From positions 1 through 64,000 of the forward strand of contig JABXHO010000062.1 in the NCBI GenBank assembly GCA_013373595.1: a DNA stretch of 64,000 bases. The letters run 5' to 3'. Below, one piece after another: positions 26,301 to 35,200 of this stretch. Position numbers and translations under genes: made by a program. The stretch's first letter is position 1; every line of letters starts with the position of its first letter. The DNA is from Flavobacteriales bacterium. GTDB lineage: Bacteria > Bacteroidota > Bacteroidia > Flavobacteriales_D > Crocinitomicaceae. Under the pieces are notes generated by a model. The model saw only the letters and a list, made by a program, of their open reading frames with translations. It was not told the DNA's origin and did not search any database.

Positions 26301-27394
26301 AGAGTTTTGTAAAACCTGAAAGGAACAAAAGAGATGCAATTAAATATCCAAGATTGGTAAATGAATGGTGGAAGTTCTGGCATTCGAGACAATCTCTTTA
26401 TGATACCATTGGTAAAAAAAAACTTACTTCTCTCATAGGTCGATCTCGGGTTTCAAACCTTCACATCATAGATTCCTTCCCACCTGACTGGACATATTCT
26501 GAAGCTTTAATTGTGTTTCTTTTTGACGACTATGACTCAACTGGAGTTTTACAATCAAATATTCATGAGGCATGGACAACCAAGTATTCTTCAACAATGA
26601 AAAATGATGTACGATACATTGTAAGTGATTGTTTTGAAGCATATCCATTTCCAAATCAAGAGATAAAAGATATTGGCACGAAAACAAAATCTTACTTTAA
26701 AAAGCGAAATGAAGTCAAAAGTCATCATCAAATCGGACTAACAAAACTGTATCGATTATTTCATACCAATGATGAATTGGAGTTAACAATATTAAAATTA
26801 AGAGAACTCCACAAAGAAATGGACGAGGCAGTTTTAGCCGCTTATGGTTGGCAAGACATCGATCTTCGCCATGATTTCTACGAAGTAGATTACCTCCCAG
26901 AAAACGACAGAGTTCGTTACACCATTCATCCAGAAGCGCGTAAAGAGGTGCTAAAACGTCTATTAATGCTGAACCACGAACGCTACGAAGAAGAAATAAA
27001 ACAAGGACTTCACAAAAAGAAAGATGTACTCGCTTTTTATGCCCAAAGAAATGAGGATCTTCCTGCAGACGTAAAATTCAGTGATGCGAAAAGCAAAAAA
27101 CCAGCTAAGAAAAAAGCTAAAACAAACAAGGTCGCAGAACCACAAATCCAATATGGTTTATTCGAAGAAACAGCCATCAATGAGATTGGTATCAATAGCA
27201 AAGTGCACATCAAAAATTCGAGCGGAGATAACTTTAAATATCACATCCTGAAATCAGCCCGAAAAGATGCCTTCTCGGAAGATTACAAACAAATAAACCC
27301 CACCACCAGGCTCGCCGAAAATATGCTCGGTAGAAAAACAGGTGATAAATTCCAGTTTGGTGGTGTTGGTTATGAAATAATTGAAGTGAACTAA
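23345..27394 (+). CDS. drmMI: Eco57I-type N6-adenine DNA methylase, DrmMI-like
   Basis: A 1,349-aa methyltransferase that should mark host DNA so that the accompanying helicases spare it. SAM-binding motif I is [17 protein letters not shown]; the catalytic motif is [11 protein letters not shown] (NPPF). [18 protein letters not shown] and [20 protein letters not shown] are typical of the Eco57I/DrmMI group. About 450 N-terminal residues and a long region after NPPF, presumably target recognition, match the unusual size of class 1 DISARM methylases. The C-terminal tail is lysine-rich ([15 protein letters not shown]). The N-terminal region contains [13 protein letters not shown], as in type I/IIG enzymes, but I see no clear PD-(D/E)XK triad there, so a combined nuclease-methylase is possible but unsupported. 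Confidence 0.78.
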   Translation: [1349 protein letters not shown]

Positions 27395-27466
27395 AAACAA
27401 AGAATTCCAAAGGAACTCTATTTATTGAAATTAAACGTTAATTTGTATACGTAAATAAACAAACCG

Positions 27467-28600
27467 ATGGAAGAGGACGAAACAACAAATGATTTGGAAC
27501 CAAACGTTGAAATTGAAGAGGAAATAATTGATGAAGAAACAGGTTTGATCGAAAAACCTTTCGATCCAACCTTGATCAATATTGAAACGAAAACGCCGTC
27601 TTTAGACACATTGATCAAGCGAATTCGATCTCACTCCGTTGAACTCGATACTGAAAATTACTTTCAGCGTAAGGATGACCTTTGGGACAAACAACAGCAA
27701 AGTCGATTGATTGAATCAATCATTATTCGTTTCCCATTGCCCGCATTTTTTTTCGATGCCTCGGATGACAATAAGTGGCTTGTCGTAGACGGATTACAGC
27801 GCTTGAGTAGTATTCGAAATTTTTGCGTGGACAAGACCCTAAAACTAACGAACCTCGAGTTTCTATCTCAGTTCGAAGGAAAATACTGGGATGATTTACC
27901 AATGGACATTCAGCGCGTAATTGAAGAGTCCCAAGTGGTGATTTACAAAATCATGCCTGGCACTCCAACCGATGTAAAATTCAATATTTTCAAGCGAATC
28001 AATACGGGAGGTTTAATATTGGAGGCTCAGGAAATTCGACATGCGTTGTTTCAAGGTACACCTTCTAAATTCATCGCTGAGCTGGCCAAGAACGAAGCTT
28101 TTTTAGAAGCCACTCAATGGAGAATACGCACCGACAGAATGCTAGATCGAGACTTTGCCAATCGTTTCTTGAGTTTCTATTTATTCGGATTCGAAAATTA
28201 CACCGATTTAGATTCGCACATGAGTAAAGCAATGGCTGAATTGTACAATAAAGACGAACAGCAACTTGATGCTATTCAAGAAGCCTTTACCAAGGCAATG
28301 GATACCTCAAGACTAATATTTGGAAACGAAGCCTTCCGCAAAATTTACAAACCTTACAAGCGTTTACCTCCCATTAACAAAGCACTATTCGAAGTGCTTT
28401 CCACCCAGCTTTCGCTGCTTTCAGATGATGAAAGGGAAGAACTCATTCTACGCGGGGAAGATTTTAAGGGGGCACTTCGACTACTCCTAGCAGAAGACCC
28501 TACATTCTTTGATTCTGTTACAAGTTCAACAGGTACAAGAGGACGTGTTTTAACGCGTCATAGAGACATTCTTACAATTATACACGATACTTTATCATGA
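27467..28600 (+). CDS. DUF262 (ParB/GmrS-like) protein of a three-gene module
   Basis: A 377-aa stand-alone DUF262 protein. The acidic N-terminal 25 residues are followed by IETKTPSLDTLIKRI, then the signature VVDGLQRLSSIRNF (usual form DGQQR) and FNIFKRINTGGLILEAQEIRHAL, all hallmarks of the ParB-like fold. DUF262 is the GmrS half of modified-DNA-cutting GmrSD enzymes and occurs in several defence systems, where it uses NTP or nicks DNA. The GmrD-type HNH domain (DUF1524) is absent. The gene lies 72 bp after the methylase, with enough room for its own promoter, and overlaps the following ATPase by 4 nt (ATGA). It is more tightly linked to the next two genes than to the DISARM-like trio. Confidence 0.82.
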   Translation: MEEDETTNDLEPNVEIEEEIIDEETGLIEKPFDPTLINIETKTPSLDTLIKRIRSHSVELDTENYFQRKDDLWDKQQQSRLIESIIIRFPLPAFFFDASDDNKWLVVDGLQRLSSIRNFCVDKTLKLTNLEFLSQFEGKYWDDLPMDIQRVIEESQVVIYKIMPGTPTDVKFNIFKRINTGGLILEAQEIRHALFQGTPSKFIAELAKNEAFLEATQWRIRTDRMLDRDFANRFLSFYLFGFENYTDLDSHMSKAMAELYNKDEQQLDAIQEAFTKAMDTSRLIFGNEAFRKIYKPYKRLPPINKALFEVLSTQLSLLSDDEREELILRGEDFKGALRLLLAEDPTFFDSVTSSTGTRGRVLTRHRDILTIIHDTLS

Positions 28601-29748
28601 TTCAATCAATTGAAATAAAGAACTTCAAATCAATAAAGAAAAAGTACTTTCCTTTAAAGAATTTGAATATTCTTCTTGGGCTAAATGGAATGGGGAAATC
28701 CTCTTTTATTCAGAACCTATTGGCATTTCGCCAGTCACGAGATTTACTAACGGGACGCTTCGATTTGAATGGAGACTATGTCAATATTGGATCTACAAAA
28801 GATGCTTTGTATCAGTATGCTAGCAAAGATCCGTTCTCGGTAAACCTAAAATTTTCATCGTTGCATTTAAATATGCAATTTAATTACCACCCTGAGGCCG
28901 ACTATTTTACAACGGACGAAATCGAAGACACGTTCAAGGACGAAAAGGAAGTTTCAACACAATTTTCAAATGAAGGTCTATTCAATCGTAATTTTCAATA
29001 CTTAAACGCAAATCGAACTGGTCCAAAATCGATTAATGATAAAAACTACACACAAGTTATTGAATTAAGAAACCTTGGGAACGATGGACGATATACTGTT
29101 CACTACATTGAATCATTTGGAAATGACACGATTGAATTCAAGAATTTAATCCATCCAAAATCAACGGTGAAAGATGAAATCACAGGGAAAGATTTTGTGA
29201 ATGATACGCTAATTAATCAGGTTAATTTATGGATGGGGGAAATTTCTCCCAACGTAAATATTAAAACCACTAGTATTTCCTCTGACAATGTATTGTTAGA
29301 ATACGTTTTTAAGCAACCCAACTTTGGTAACACAAATCGTTTCAAGCCAGAGAACGTTGGTTTTGGCATTAGCTATGGATTACCTGTTGTTGTCGCCTTG
29401 TTAAAAGCAAAGCCTGGAGACTTACTGATTATTGAAAATCCTGAATCGCATATCCATCCGAGAGGTCAAGCCGAACTTGGAAGAATGATTGCTTTGGCAG
29501 CGATGAATAATGTTCAAATCATCGTGGAAACTCATAGCGATCATTTGTTGAATGGAATTCGAGTAGCTGTCAAAGAGAAGGAAATAGATAAGGATAAAGT
29601 GAAATTATTTTATTTTGAAAAGGTTATTGAAACGAGTGAGCAATATGCTAAAATAACAGATATTGAAGTTGATGAAAATGGAGAACTCAGCGAATATCCG
29701 AAGAATATGCTTGACGAATGGAGCAACCAATTATTTAAACTAATGTAA
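28597..29748 (+). CDS. AAA ATPase with DUF3696 end, middle gene of the module
   Basis: A 383-aa RecF/SMC-type ATPase. It starts MIQSIEIKNFKSIKKKYFPL, has Walker A GLNGMGKSS (28-36), Walker B LLIIENPESHIHPRGQAELG and the switch histidine in VETHSDHLLNGIR. The C terminus, ending in SEYPKNMLDEWSNQLFKLM, is the short DUF3696 tail. Such ATPases act as sensors or clamps that license an effector in defence systems. Its ATG overlaps the DUF262 stop by 4 nt, and the toxin-fusion gene starts 2 nt after its stop, so the three proteins are probably made together. It lacks a TOPRIM nuclease, so it is not a Gabija- or OLD-type enzyme. Confidence 0.85.
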   Translation: MIQSIEIKNFKSIKKKYFPLKNLNILLGLNGMGKSSFIQNLLAFRQSRDLLTGRFDLNGDYVNIGSTKDALYQYASKDPFSVNLKFSSLHLNMQFNYHPEADYFTTDEIEDTFKDEKEVSTQFSNEGLFNRNFQYLNANRTGPKSINDKNYTQVIELRNLGNDGRYTVHYIESFGNDTIEFKNLIHPKSTVKDEITGKDFVNDTLINQVNLWMGEISPNVNIKTTSISSDNVLLEYVFKQPNFGNTNRFKPENVGFGISYGLPVVVALLKAKPGDLLIIENPESHIHPRGQAELGRMIALAAMNNVQIIVETHSDHLLNGIRVAVKEKEIDKDKVKLFYFEKVIETSEQYAKITDIEVDENGELSEYPKNMLDEWSNQLFKLM

Positions 29749-29750
29749 AG

Positions 29751-30578
29751 ATGGAAGTTTTCTTCAATGAATTATCGACACTTCCAAAATTCGATTCAAT
29801 TACCTCCGCACGAAGTAAAATCATTGAATTACTTGAAACGATGAAACAATTGAAGACGCAAGAATTCAATGTTCTTAGAGCTCCTAATAATTTCTTTGCC
29901 ATTGAATTATTTTCGGGATACAGTTTTGCCAATTTCGTTCATGACCCAGAAGTGAGTCCTATCTTAAGAATACTACTTCAATCTATCGTGAAAAATCCAT
30001 TTATCCCGAACGAAAACTCATATGAAGCAGAGGTCTTTGTTCTAAGTAAATTTGAAACACTCAATTGTACAGGTAAACAAACATCTCCAGAAGGTATTGC
30101 AGTTGCATATGTAAACAGCTCCCCTACACTAAGTCTTGCGAATTGCAACCAATTTTCCCAACCGGTTCTGGAGTTAACCGTAGTAAATGAACTGAATGAA
30201 TCTTCAATTGAAGAGGTTCAGAATTTTTGGAACCCCGATAGTGTCAGAACCTGGGCCGACGGTCTCATTGGTCAATTAAAACTTGACTCAAAGGAAAACA
30301 TATTAAAGATCTTTCCAGAGAATAAATACGAATTCGACTCTAGAGCCATGAATGAGTTTTTAGATTGGCACCGAGATGATCCAAGGTATCAAAAAAGAAT
30401 AAGAGAATTGATTCTTGATATTAATGAGTTCCCATTTGTTGGAGGTAAGGGGCTTACTGAAACCTTAGGTGGCGGAAAAGCATCCAAGCGCATTGTTAAA
30501 AAAGACAGAGTTGTTTACACATATACTCAATCAAAAATTACCATTCACAGTTGTAAAGGTCATTATGACGATACATGA
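29751..30578 (+). CDS. Protein with a C-terminal YoeB/RelE-type toxin domain fused to a new N-terminal domain
   Basis: A 275-aa protein. Residues about 200-272 align by eye with YoeB: EFLDWHRDDPRYQKRIREL, then LILDINEFPF, KGLTETL, SKRIVKKDRVVYTY and a terminal HSCKGHY. The residues that form the YoeB active site have counterparts: E237, R247, R253 and the H271-Y272 pair. The first 190 residues are not recognised. YoeB toxins cut mRNA at the ribosome and normally pair with a small YefM antitoxin; none is encoded next to this gene. Instead it is the last gene of the DUF262-DUF3696 operon. The N-terminal domain or the partners may restrain it. The toxin fold assignment is from motif matching only. 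Confidence 0.65.
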   Translation: MEVFFNELSTLPKFDSITSARSKIIELLETMKQLKTQEFNVLRAPNNFFAIELFSGYSFANFVHDPEVSPILRILLQSIVKNPFIPNENSYEAEVFVLSKFETLNCTGKQTSPEGIAVAYVNSSPTLSLANCNQFSQPVLELTVVNELNESSIEEVQNFWNPDSVRTWADGLIGQLKLDSKENILKIFPENKYEFDSRAMNEFLDWHRDDPRYQKRIRELILDINEFPFVGGKGLTETLGGGKASKRIVKKDRVVYTYTQSKITIHSCKGHYDDT

Positions 30579-30700
30579 AGCTCAAGATAAAATGAATCCA
30601 AAATCACTTTAAACAAAAAAACTTCGCGAGGTTATCGTGTGTCCCAAAATCTGCTCGCTTCGACTCCATCCCTTTGGAATCAGCATCATCTAAAGCCTAC

Positions 30701-30726
30701 AAAACAAAAACCCCGCCGAAGCGAGG
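30701..30726 (-). terminator. Rho-independent terminator of the tRNA remnant
   Basis: On the minus strand CCTCGC-TTCG-GCGGGG forms a 6-bp stem with a UUCG tetraloop and is followed by TTTTTGTTTT. It lies 6 bp downstream of the 3' end of the tRNA fragment, as expected for the natural terminator of that tRNA. Confidence 0.75.
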
Positions 30727-30732
30727 TAGTTG

Positions 30733-30778
30733 TGGTCCCACATGGGCTCGAACCATGGACCCCCTGATTATGAGTCAG
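30733..30778 (-). pseudogene. 3' half of a CAT-anticodon tRNA (attachment-site remnant)
   Basis: On the minus strand the fragment runs from the anticodon arm (CTGA-CTCATAA-TCAG, anticodon CAT) through a five-pair T arm (CATGG-TTCGAGC-CCATG) to the acceptor strand TGGGACC plus discriminator A; CCA is not encoded. The 5' half is missing: the sequence before CTGA is AT-rich and cannot form the D arm or pair with the acceptor strand. It is thus elongator tRNA-Met or the CAT-reading tRNA-Ile, truncated. With a tyrosine integrase gene 138 bp away it is best read as an att site. Because its terminator lies on the left, the left side looks like the original chromosomal flank and the element lies to the right. 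Confidence 0.8.
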
Positions 30779-30866
30779 ATTTTTCAACACCTGTAAAATT
30801 TAGAAATACTCGAAAGTCGTCTATTTATCTTTATTTAACAGTATTCTCTAAATGAGATTTCAGGAC

Positions 30867-30900
30867 ATTTGCGTATTTTTCAGGTATAAAGCACGCAAAT
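30867..30900. repeat. Inverted repeat before the integrase gene
   Basis: Arms ATTTGCGT (30867-30874) and ACGCAAAT (30893-30900) are separated by 18 bp, with a further ACGCAA at 30905-30910 and two TTTCAGG copies nearby. Possible integrase arm-binding sites or an operator for the integrase gene; no proof from sequence alone. Confidence 0.4.
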
Positions 30901-30915
30901 AAACACGCAATTATT

Positions 30916-32211
30916 ATGGCTAAAGTTAAACTAAAACTCGATCAACGCAAAAATTGTATGCGCCCAGATGGGACATTTCCGTTGGTTTTATCTTTATCTC
31001 ATAATTCGAAAACTCGAACCATTTCTCTCAAACAGTATCTTCAACCAAAGCAATGGGATCAAAGTAACTTAACACCAATTGATATTCCCTATCACAAAGC
31101 TATTGGTATTCGACTTAGAGCTAAACTCTCCAAAGCAGAATCTCTTATTGAAGAATTGAAGTTTGAACTATCCCAAATGAGTATTTCTGTCTTAAAAACA
31201 AAAATTGAGGCGGAACTCTTATCCAATGAATCAACGACTGTTTCGCAAAAGACCAGTTTTGTCACACGAAAAACGAATACAGCATCACTCACTGATTATT
31301 CTATGCGAAAGGTTCAGCGCTTTCGAGATTCGTCTAAACATGGAAGTGCCGATGCTATTGAAACAGCCATCCGATCATTGGAACGATTTACGAATACTCA
31401 TAATATCAAGTTTGCTGAAATTGATCTTACATTTTTAAAAGACTTTTGCGCGTTCTGCTATGCTCGCGGAAATAAACCGAACACCGTTGGAGCGTACTTG
31501 CGACAGGTAAAAGCATTGTATAACGAAGCTATTGAAGAGGGTTTGATCAACGAAGAGGTTTACCCGTTCCGAAAATTCAAAATGCCCAAAAGTCCAAAGA
31601 CGAAAAATCGAGCGTTGAGAATAACTGATATTGATAAACTACGCTCATTGGATTTGAAGCCTCACTCGGCAATCTGGAATGCACGCAATTATTTCCTATT
31701 CATGTTTAACAATATGGGGTTAAACTTTATTGATCTCGTTCAGTTGAAGAAATCGCAATTGATTCAAACGGAGTATGATTCCGATGGAAATCTCATTTCT
31801 GGTCGCATTCGTTACAGTAGAAGTAAAACTCAAAAGGCTTTCTCTATAAAAATGACTGACGAGTCGATTTCAATTCTGAACAGTTACGAAATAGATACAA
31901 AGAATGAAGATGATTTTTTGTTTCCCATGAGATACGAAAACTCTGAACAAGGCAGAAAACGGTATCGTCAACAGAGAAAACGTGTAAATCGAAAAATGAG
32001 AGAATTAGCGAAATTGGCACACATCGATGAGGAACTCACGACTTATTATGCAAGACACTCTTGGGCGACAATTGCAAAACGAAAGATGATTCCAGTGTCT
32101 TTGATTTCAGAAGGACTCGGCCACTCCAATCTCAAAACAACTCAGATCTATTTGGATTCCTTTGATGATGATGCTTTGGATGATGCGAATGCGAGTATTG
32201 TTGAATCTTAA
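30916..32211 (+). CDS. Tyrosine recombinase (integrase), Bacteroidetes type
   Basis: A 431-aa site-specific recombinase likely responsible for integration at the neighbouring tRNA. It has an N-terminal arm-binding domain (KLKLDQRKNCMRPDGTFPL), a SAM-like core-binding domain (about 130-220) and a catalytic domain. Visible active-site parts: YYARHSWAT (the HxxR box, with Tyr for His as is usual in this clade), SEGLGHSNLKTTQIYLDSF with His and the nucleophilic Tyr. The first catalytic Arg, normally in an RGxNFxD context, seems replaced: the protein reads NNMGLNFIDL. That may reduce activity, or the Arg may lie elsewhere. Its stop overlaps by a few bases the stop of the converging T9SS gene. Confidence 0.88.
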   Translation: MAKVKLKLDQRKNCMRPDGTFPLVLSLSHNSKTRTISLKQYLQPKQWDQSNLTPIDIPYHKAIGIRLRAKLSKAESLIEELKFELSQMSISVLKTKIEAELLSNESTTVSQKTSFVTRKTNTASLTDYSMRKVQRFRDSSKHGSADAIETAIRSLERFTNTHNIKFAEIDLTFLKDFCAFCYARGNKPNTVGAYLRQVKALYNEAIEEGLINEEVYPFRKFKMPKSPKTKNRALRITDIDKLRSLDLKPHSAIWNARNYFLFMFNNMGLNFIDLVQLKKSQLIQTEYDSDGNLISGRIRYSRSKTQKAFSIKMTDESISILNSYEIDTKNEDDFLFPMRYENSEQGRKRYRQQRKRVNRKMRELAKLAHIDEELTTYYARHSWATIAKRKMIPVSLISEGLGHSNLKTTQIYLDSFDDDALDDANASIVES

Positions 32212-35200
32212 ATTTTAACGATAGGAATTCGTGATCTTCCTTTTTCAGAGATCACGGTAATGAAAAATAGTCCTGACTCTGAACCCAGAGTCACTACAAC
32301 TTCTGATGAATCCGTGTACGATTCACTCTGAATAGTTTGACCAAGTGGATTCATAATTTCAACTTTAACTTCTCCAATTTGATCATGAAACTGGACTGTT
32401 ACATTATCGGCTGTTGGGTTAGGATGGATTGTCCAGTTGAATGTTTCTCCCAATTTAAATATGCCCACTTGATTGATTGCTTCGCAAGAACTTGTATCTA
32501 CACAGCCACTGTCATCAATTTGAACGGCATAAAGTCCATTTTGCTGAGCCACAAAGCTCGCACTCGTTTCTCCTGAAATTTGAGCAAAATTGTTGTCACA
32601 ATCAAGCCACTGGTAGGAGGACATTCCTAATGGAGCGACCAATTCGGGATCATTGTTGGTGATGGTGGTGTTTACGGTGTTGATGGTTAAATCAAGTGTA
32701 ACGATTGAATCGCAGCCGAAAGCATTGGTAAGTAGAAATGTCGATGTGTCATTATCGCTGTAATAGGTTAATCCATCGATCCACGTATATTCAAAGCAGG
32801 CCGTTACTTCGTCGGTTGATTGACTTGGAGGATTGATCGTTAAATCGAGCGTAACTGTGGAATCACAACCGAATGTATTTTGGAGAACGTAAGTCGCGGT
32901 GTTGTTGCTCGAAGTATAGGTGTTTCCGTCGATCCATGTGTAAGATTCACAGGCGGAGATGACGTCGGTTCCTGAGTTTGAATTTACTATTGTCAAGTCT
33001 AACGTCACAATTGAATCGCACCCTTGTGCATTCGTTAATATCCATTGCGCGGAGTTGTTGGAAGACGTGTAGGTATTGCCGTCGATCCATGTGAAATTGT
33101 TGCACGCTGCATGAACATCGGTATCGAATGTTGGCTGAAGAATGGTTAAGTCTAACGTCACGACTGAATCACAGCCTTGTGCATTCGTTAGCACCCATTG
33201 CGCCGTATTATTGGAAGAGATATATGTGTTTCCATCCAGCCAAGTATACGACTCGCACGCTGAGACAACATCCGTACCAGAGGTTGGTGTATTGATTGCA
33301 AGATTCAAAGTAACAACTGAGTCACAGCCTTGATTGTTCAACAGTGTAAACGTTGCAGTGTTGTTGTTGGCCGTATAGGTGTTGCCATCAATCCAAGTGT
33401 GACTATTACAGGCAGTAACAACATCAACGCCAGCCGTTGGAGTCAATAAGGTTAGATTCACCGTATCTGACGAAACACATCCGTTAGTGTCAGTCACTTC
33501 AACAAACCAATCTCCAGCGGTTGAAGCGAAGAGCGAATTTGTACTGCCTAAACCATTGTTCCAGTCATAAACTACGAACCCGGTAGGAGCAACAAATTCG
33601 ATGGAATCTCCTATGCAAACCTCCTGATCGCCACCAAGATCAATCATAGGCAAAGAATAAAACATCACATGCGCCGTATCTTTGTTTGAACAGCCATTGA
33701 CATCTGTAACTTCCACAAAATAGTCACCCGTGGTTGTGACCACAAGAGAGTCAACATTTGCCAATCCATTGTTCCAATCATACGTCGCGTATCCTGTATC
33801 TGCGTATATGGTAAAGGATTCTCCCTGACACAAGGTATCTCCCACAATGCTGATGTTCGGCAGCGGGTTTTCCTCAATGATAATGGTATCAGACTTGGCA
33901 GCACAGCCATTCGTATCCTGAACAGAATAATAATACGAACCGATTGCATTTACCACCAAAGAATCTGCTGTGCTCAAGCCATTGTTCCAGTTATAGTTAA
34001 ATGGTCCTGAATCGGCAAAGAGTGTTGTTGAATCGCCTTGACAAATATTGAAATCCGCGCCCAAGGTGGAAAGTATTGGCGATGAAACGTACACGACAGG
34101 AATCACGGAAGACGTATCGACGTTGTAACCATTTGAAACGATGCATCGATAATCTCCTGCATTTGGCATCGTTCCAAGAATCGTGAGAGAATCTGCTGTA
34201 GCACTGGGAATGTCTGTTCCATTAAATTGCCACTGGAAGTTAATTGGAGGTACGCCACCCGTAGTGATTGAAATAGTAACGCTATCTCCTGAACAAATGA
34301 CTGCGTTCTGTGACGTAGTCAAAACTTCGGCCTCGAGGAAAACTTCGTATGCTCCAATATCGACTGTATCGAGAACTAATCGCGCTCCTCCTCCTAAATC
34401 GGTTGAAGGAAGGTTAAGTCCAAGTGTGTCCGGTGTTCCTGCATTTAGACAGGGAGAGTTGCTTCCAATGCGCCAATCGGCATTGAGTCCGTCAAACAAG
34501 TCTCCAGCTCCTGAGGATGGTGCGATAAACTGTGGAACCTGATTAATATTGTTTGTATAAACCGGAGCTGGACCAGTACCGTAGTTAATACTGGATAGTC
34601 CCCCTTCGATATTGCAGTGCGTGAAAGATGCACTGGACGGATTCCAGCCGTTGTATTCAATAGATCCATTGTAATAGGTGCCGCCTCCAACATTTCCTTT
34701 AAAAATACAATTGATAAAATCGGAATTCGACCCCGAAGTAGTTGCCATAATTCCAATAGCCGGCGTCACTTGGTTGTTCACGAAATTGCAATTGGTATAG
34801 GTCGCTTGGCAAGAATTTGTAATCGATGCAACAATACCTTGATTATTCGCGAACAGGCAATTTTTCGCGTTACCGATACAGTTTCCAGATAGGACTATTG
34901 TGGCACTCGATGTGTTATTTGTAAAGGTGCTATTTTCAACATTAATGGTACAATTGTCCGTTGCATAAATTGCCGCTCCTGACTGTGATACCGAATTGGC
35001 GTGAAAGGTTTCATTCTCCAGATTTATTTGACTGTTATTCAAAAGGTAAAATGCGCCACCTTTATCCCCGCCATTCCCAGTGTAATAATTACCGTTAAAG
35101 TTTGAATTGGTGTACGACTGAAAAAAGGCCACTGCTCCATCATCACCTGAAACGTTATTTATAAAGGTATTATTGGTAACCGTAAGAAATGCATTGCCTG

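Larger units (their letters stand above)
30579..30915. other. 337-bp gene-free stretch at the island border
   Basis: Contains, from left to right, about 120 bp without recognisable features, a minus-strand terminator (30701-30726), the 3' part of a tRNA (30733-30778), an AT-rich stretch, and inverted and direct ACGCAA-type repeats just before the integrase gene. No convincing small gene was seen on either strand. Confidence 0.7.

Noticed and set aside
28597-30578. Gabija or PARIS-type system for the ATPase and its neighbour.
   Set aside because: The ATPase lacks a TOPRIM domain and ends in DUF3696; the neighbour resembles a YoeB toxin rather than a UvrD helicase or a DUF4435 protein.
30733-30778. 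A complete tRNA-Met gene.
   Set aside because: Only the anticodon arm, T arm and 3' acceptor strand are present; the bases upstream cannot form a D arm or pair with TGGGACC.
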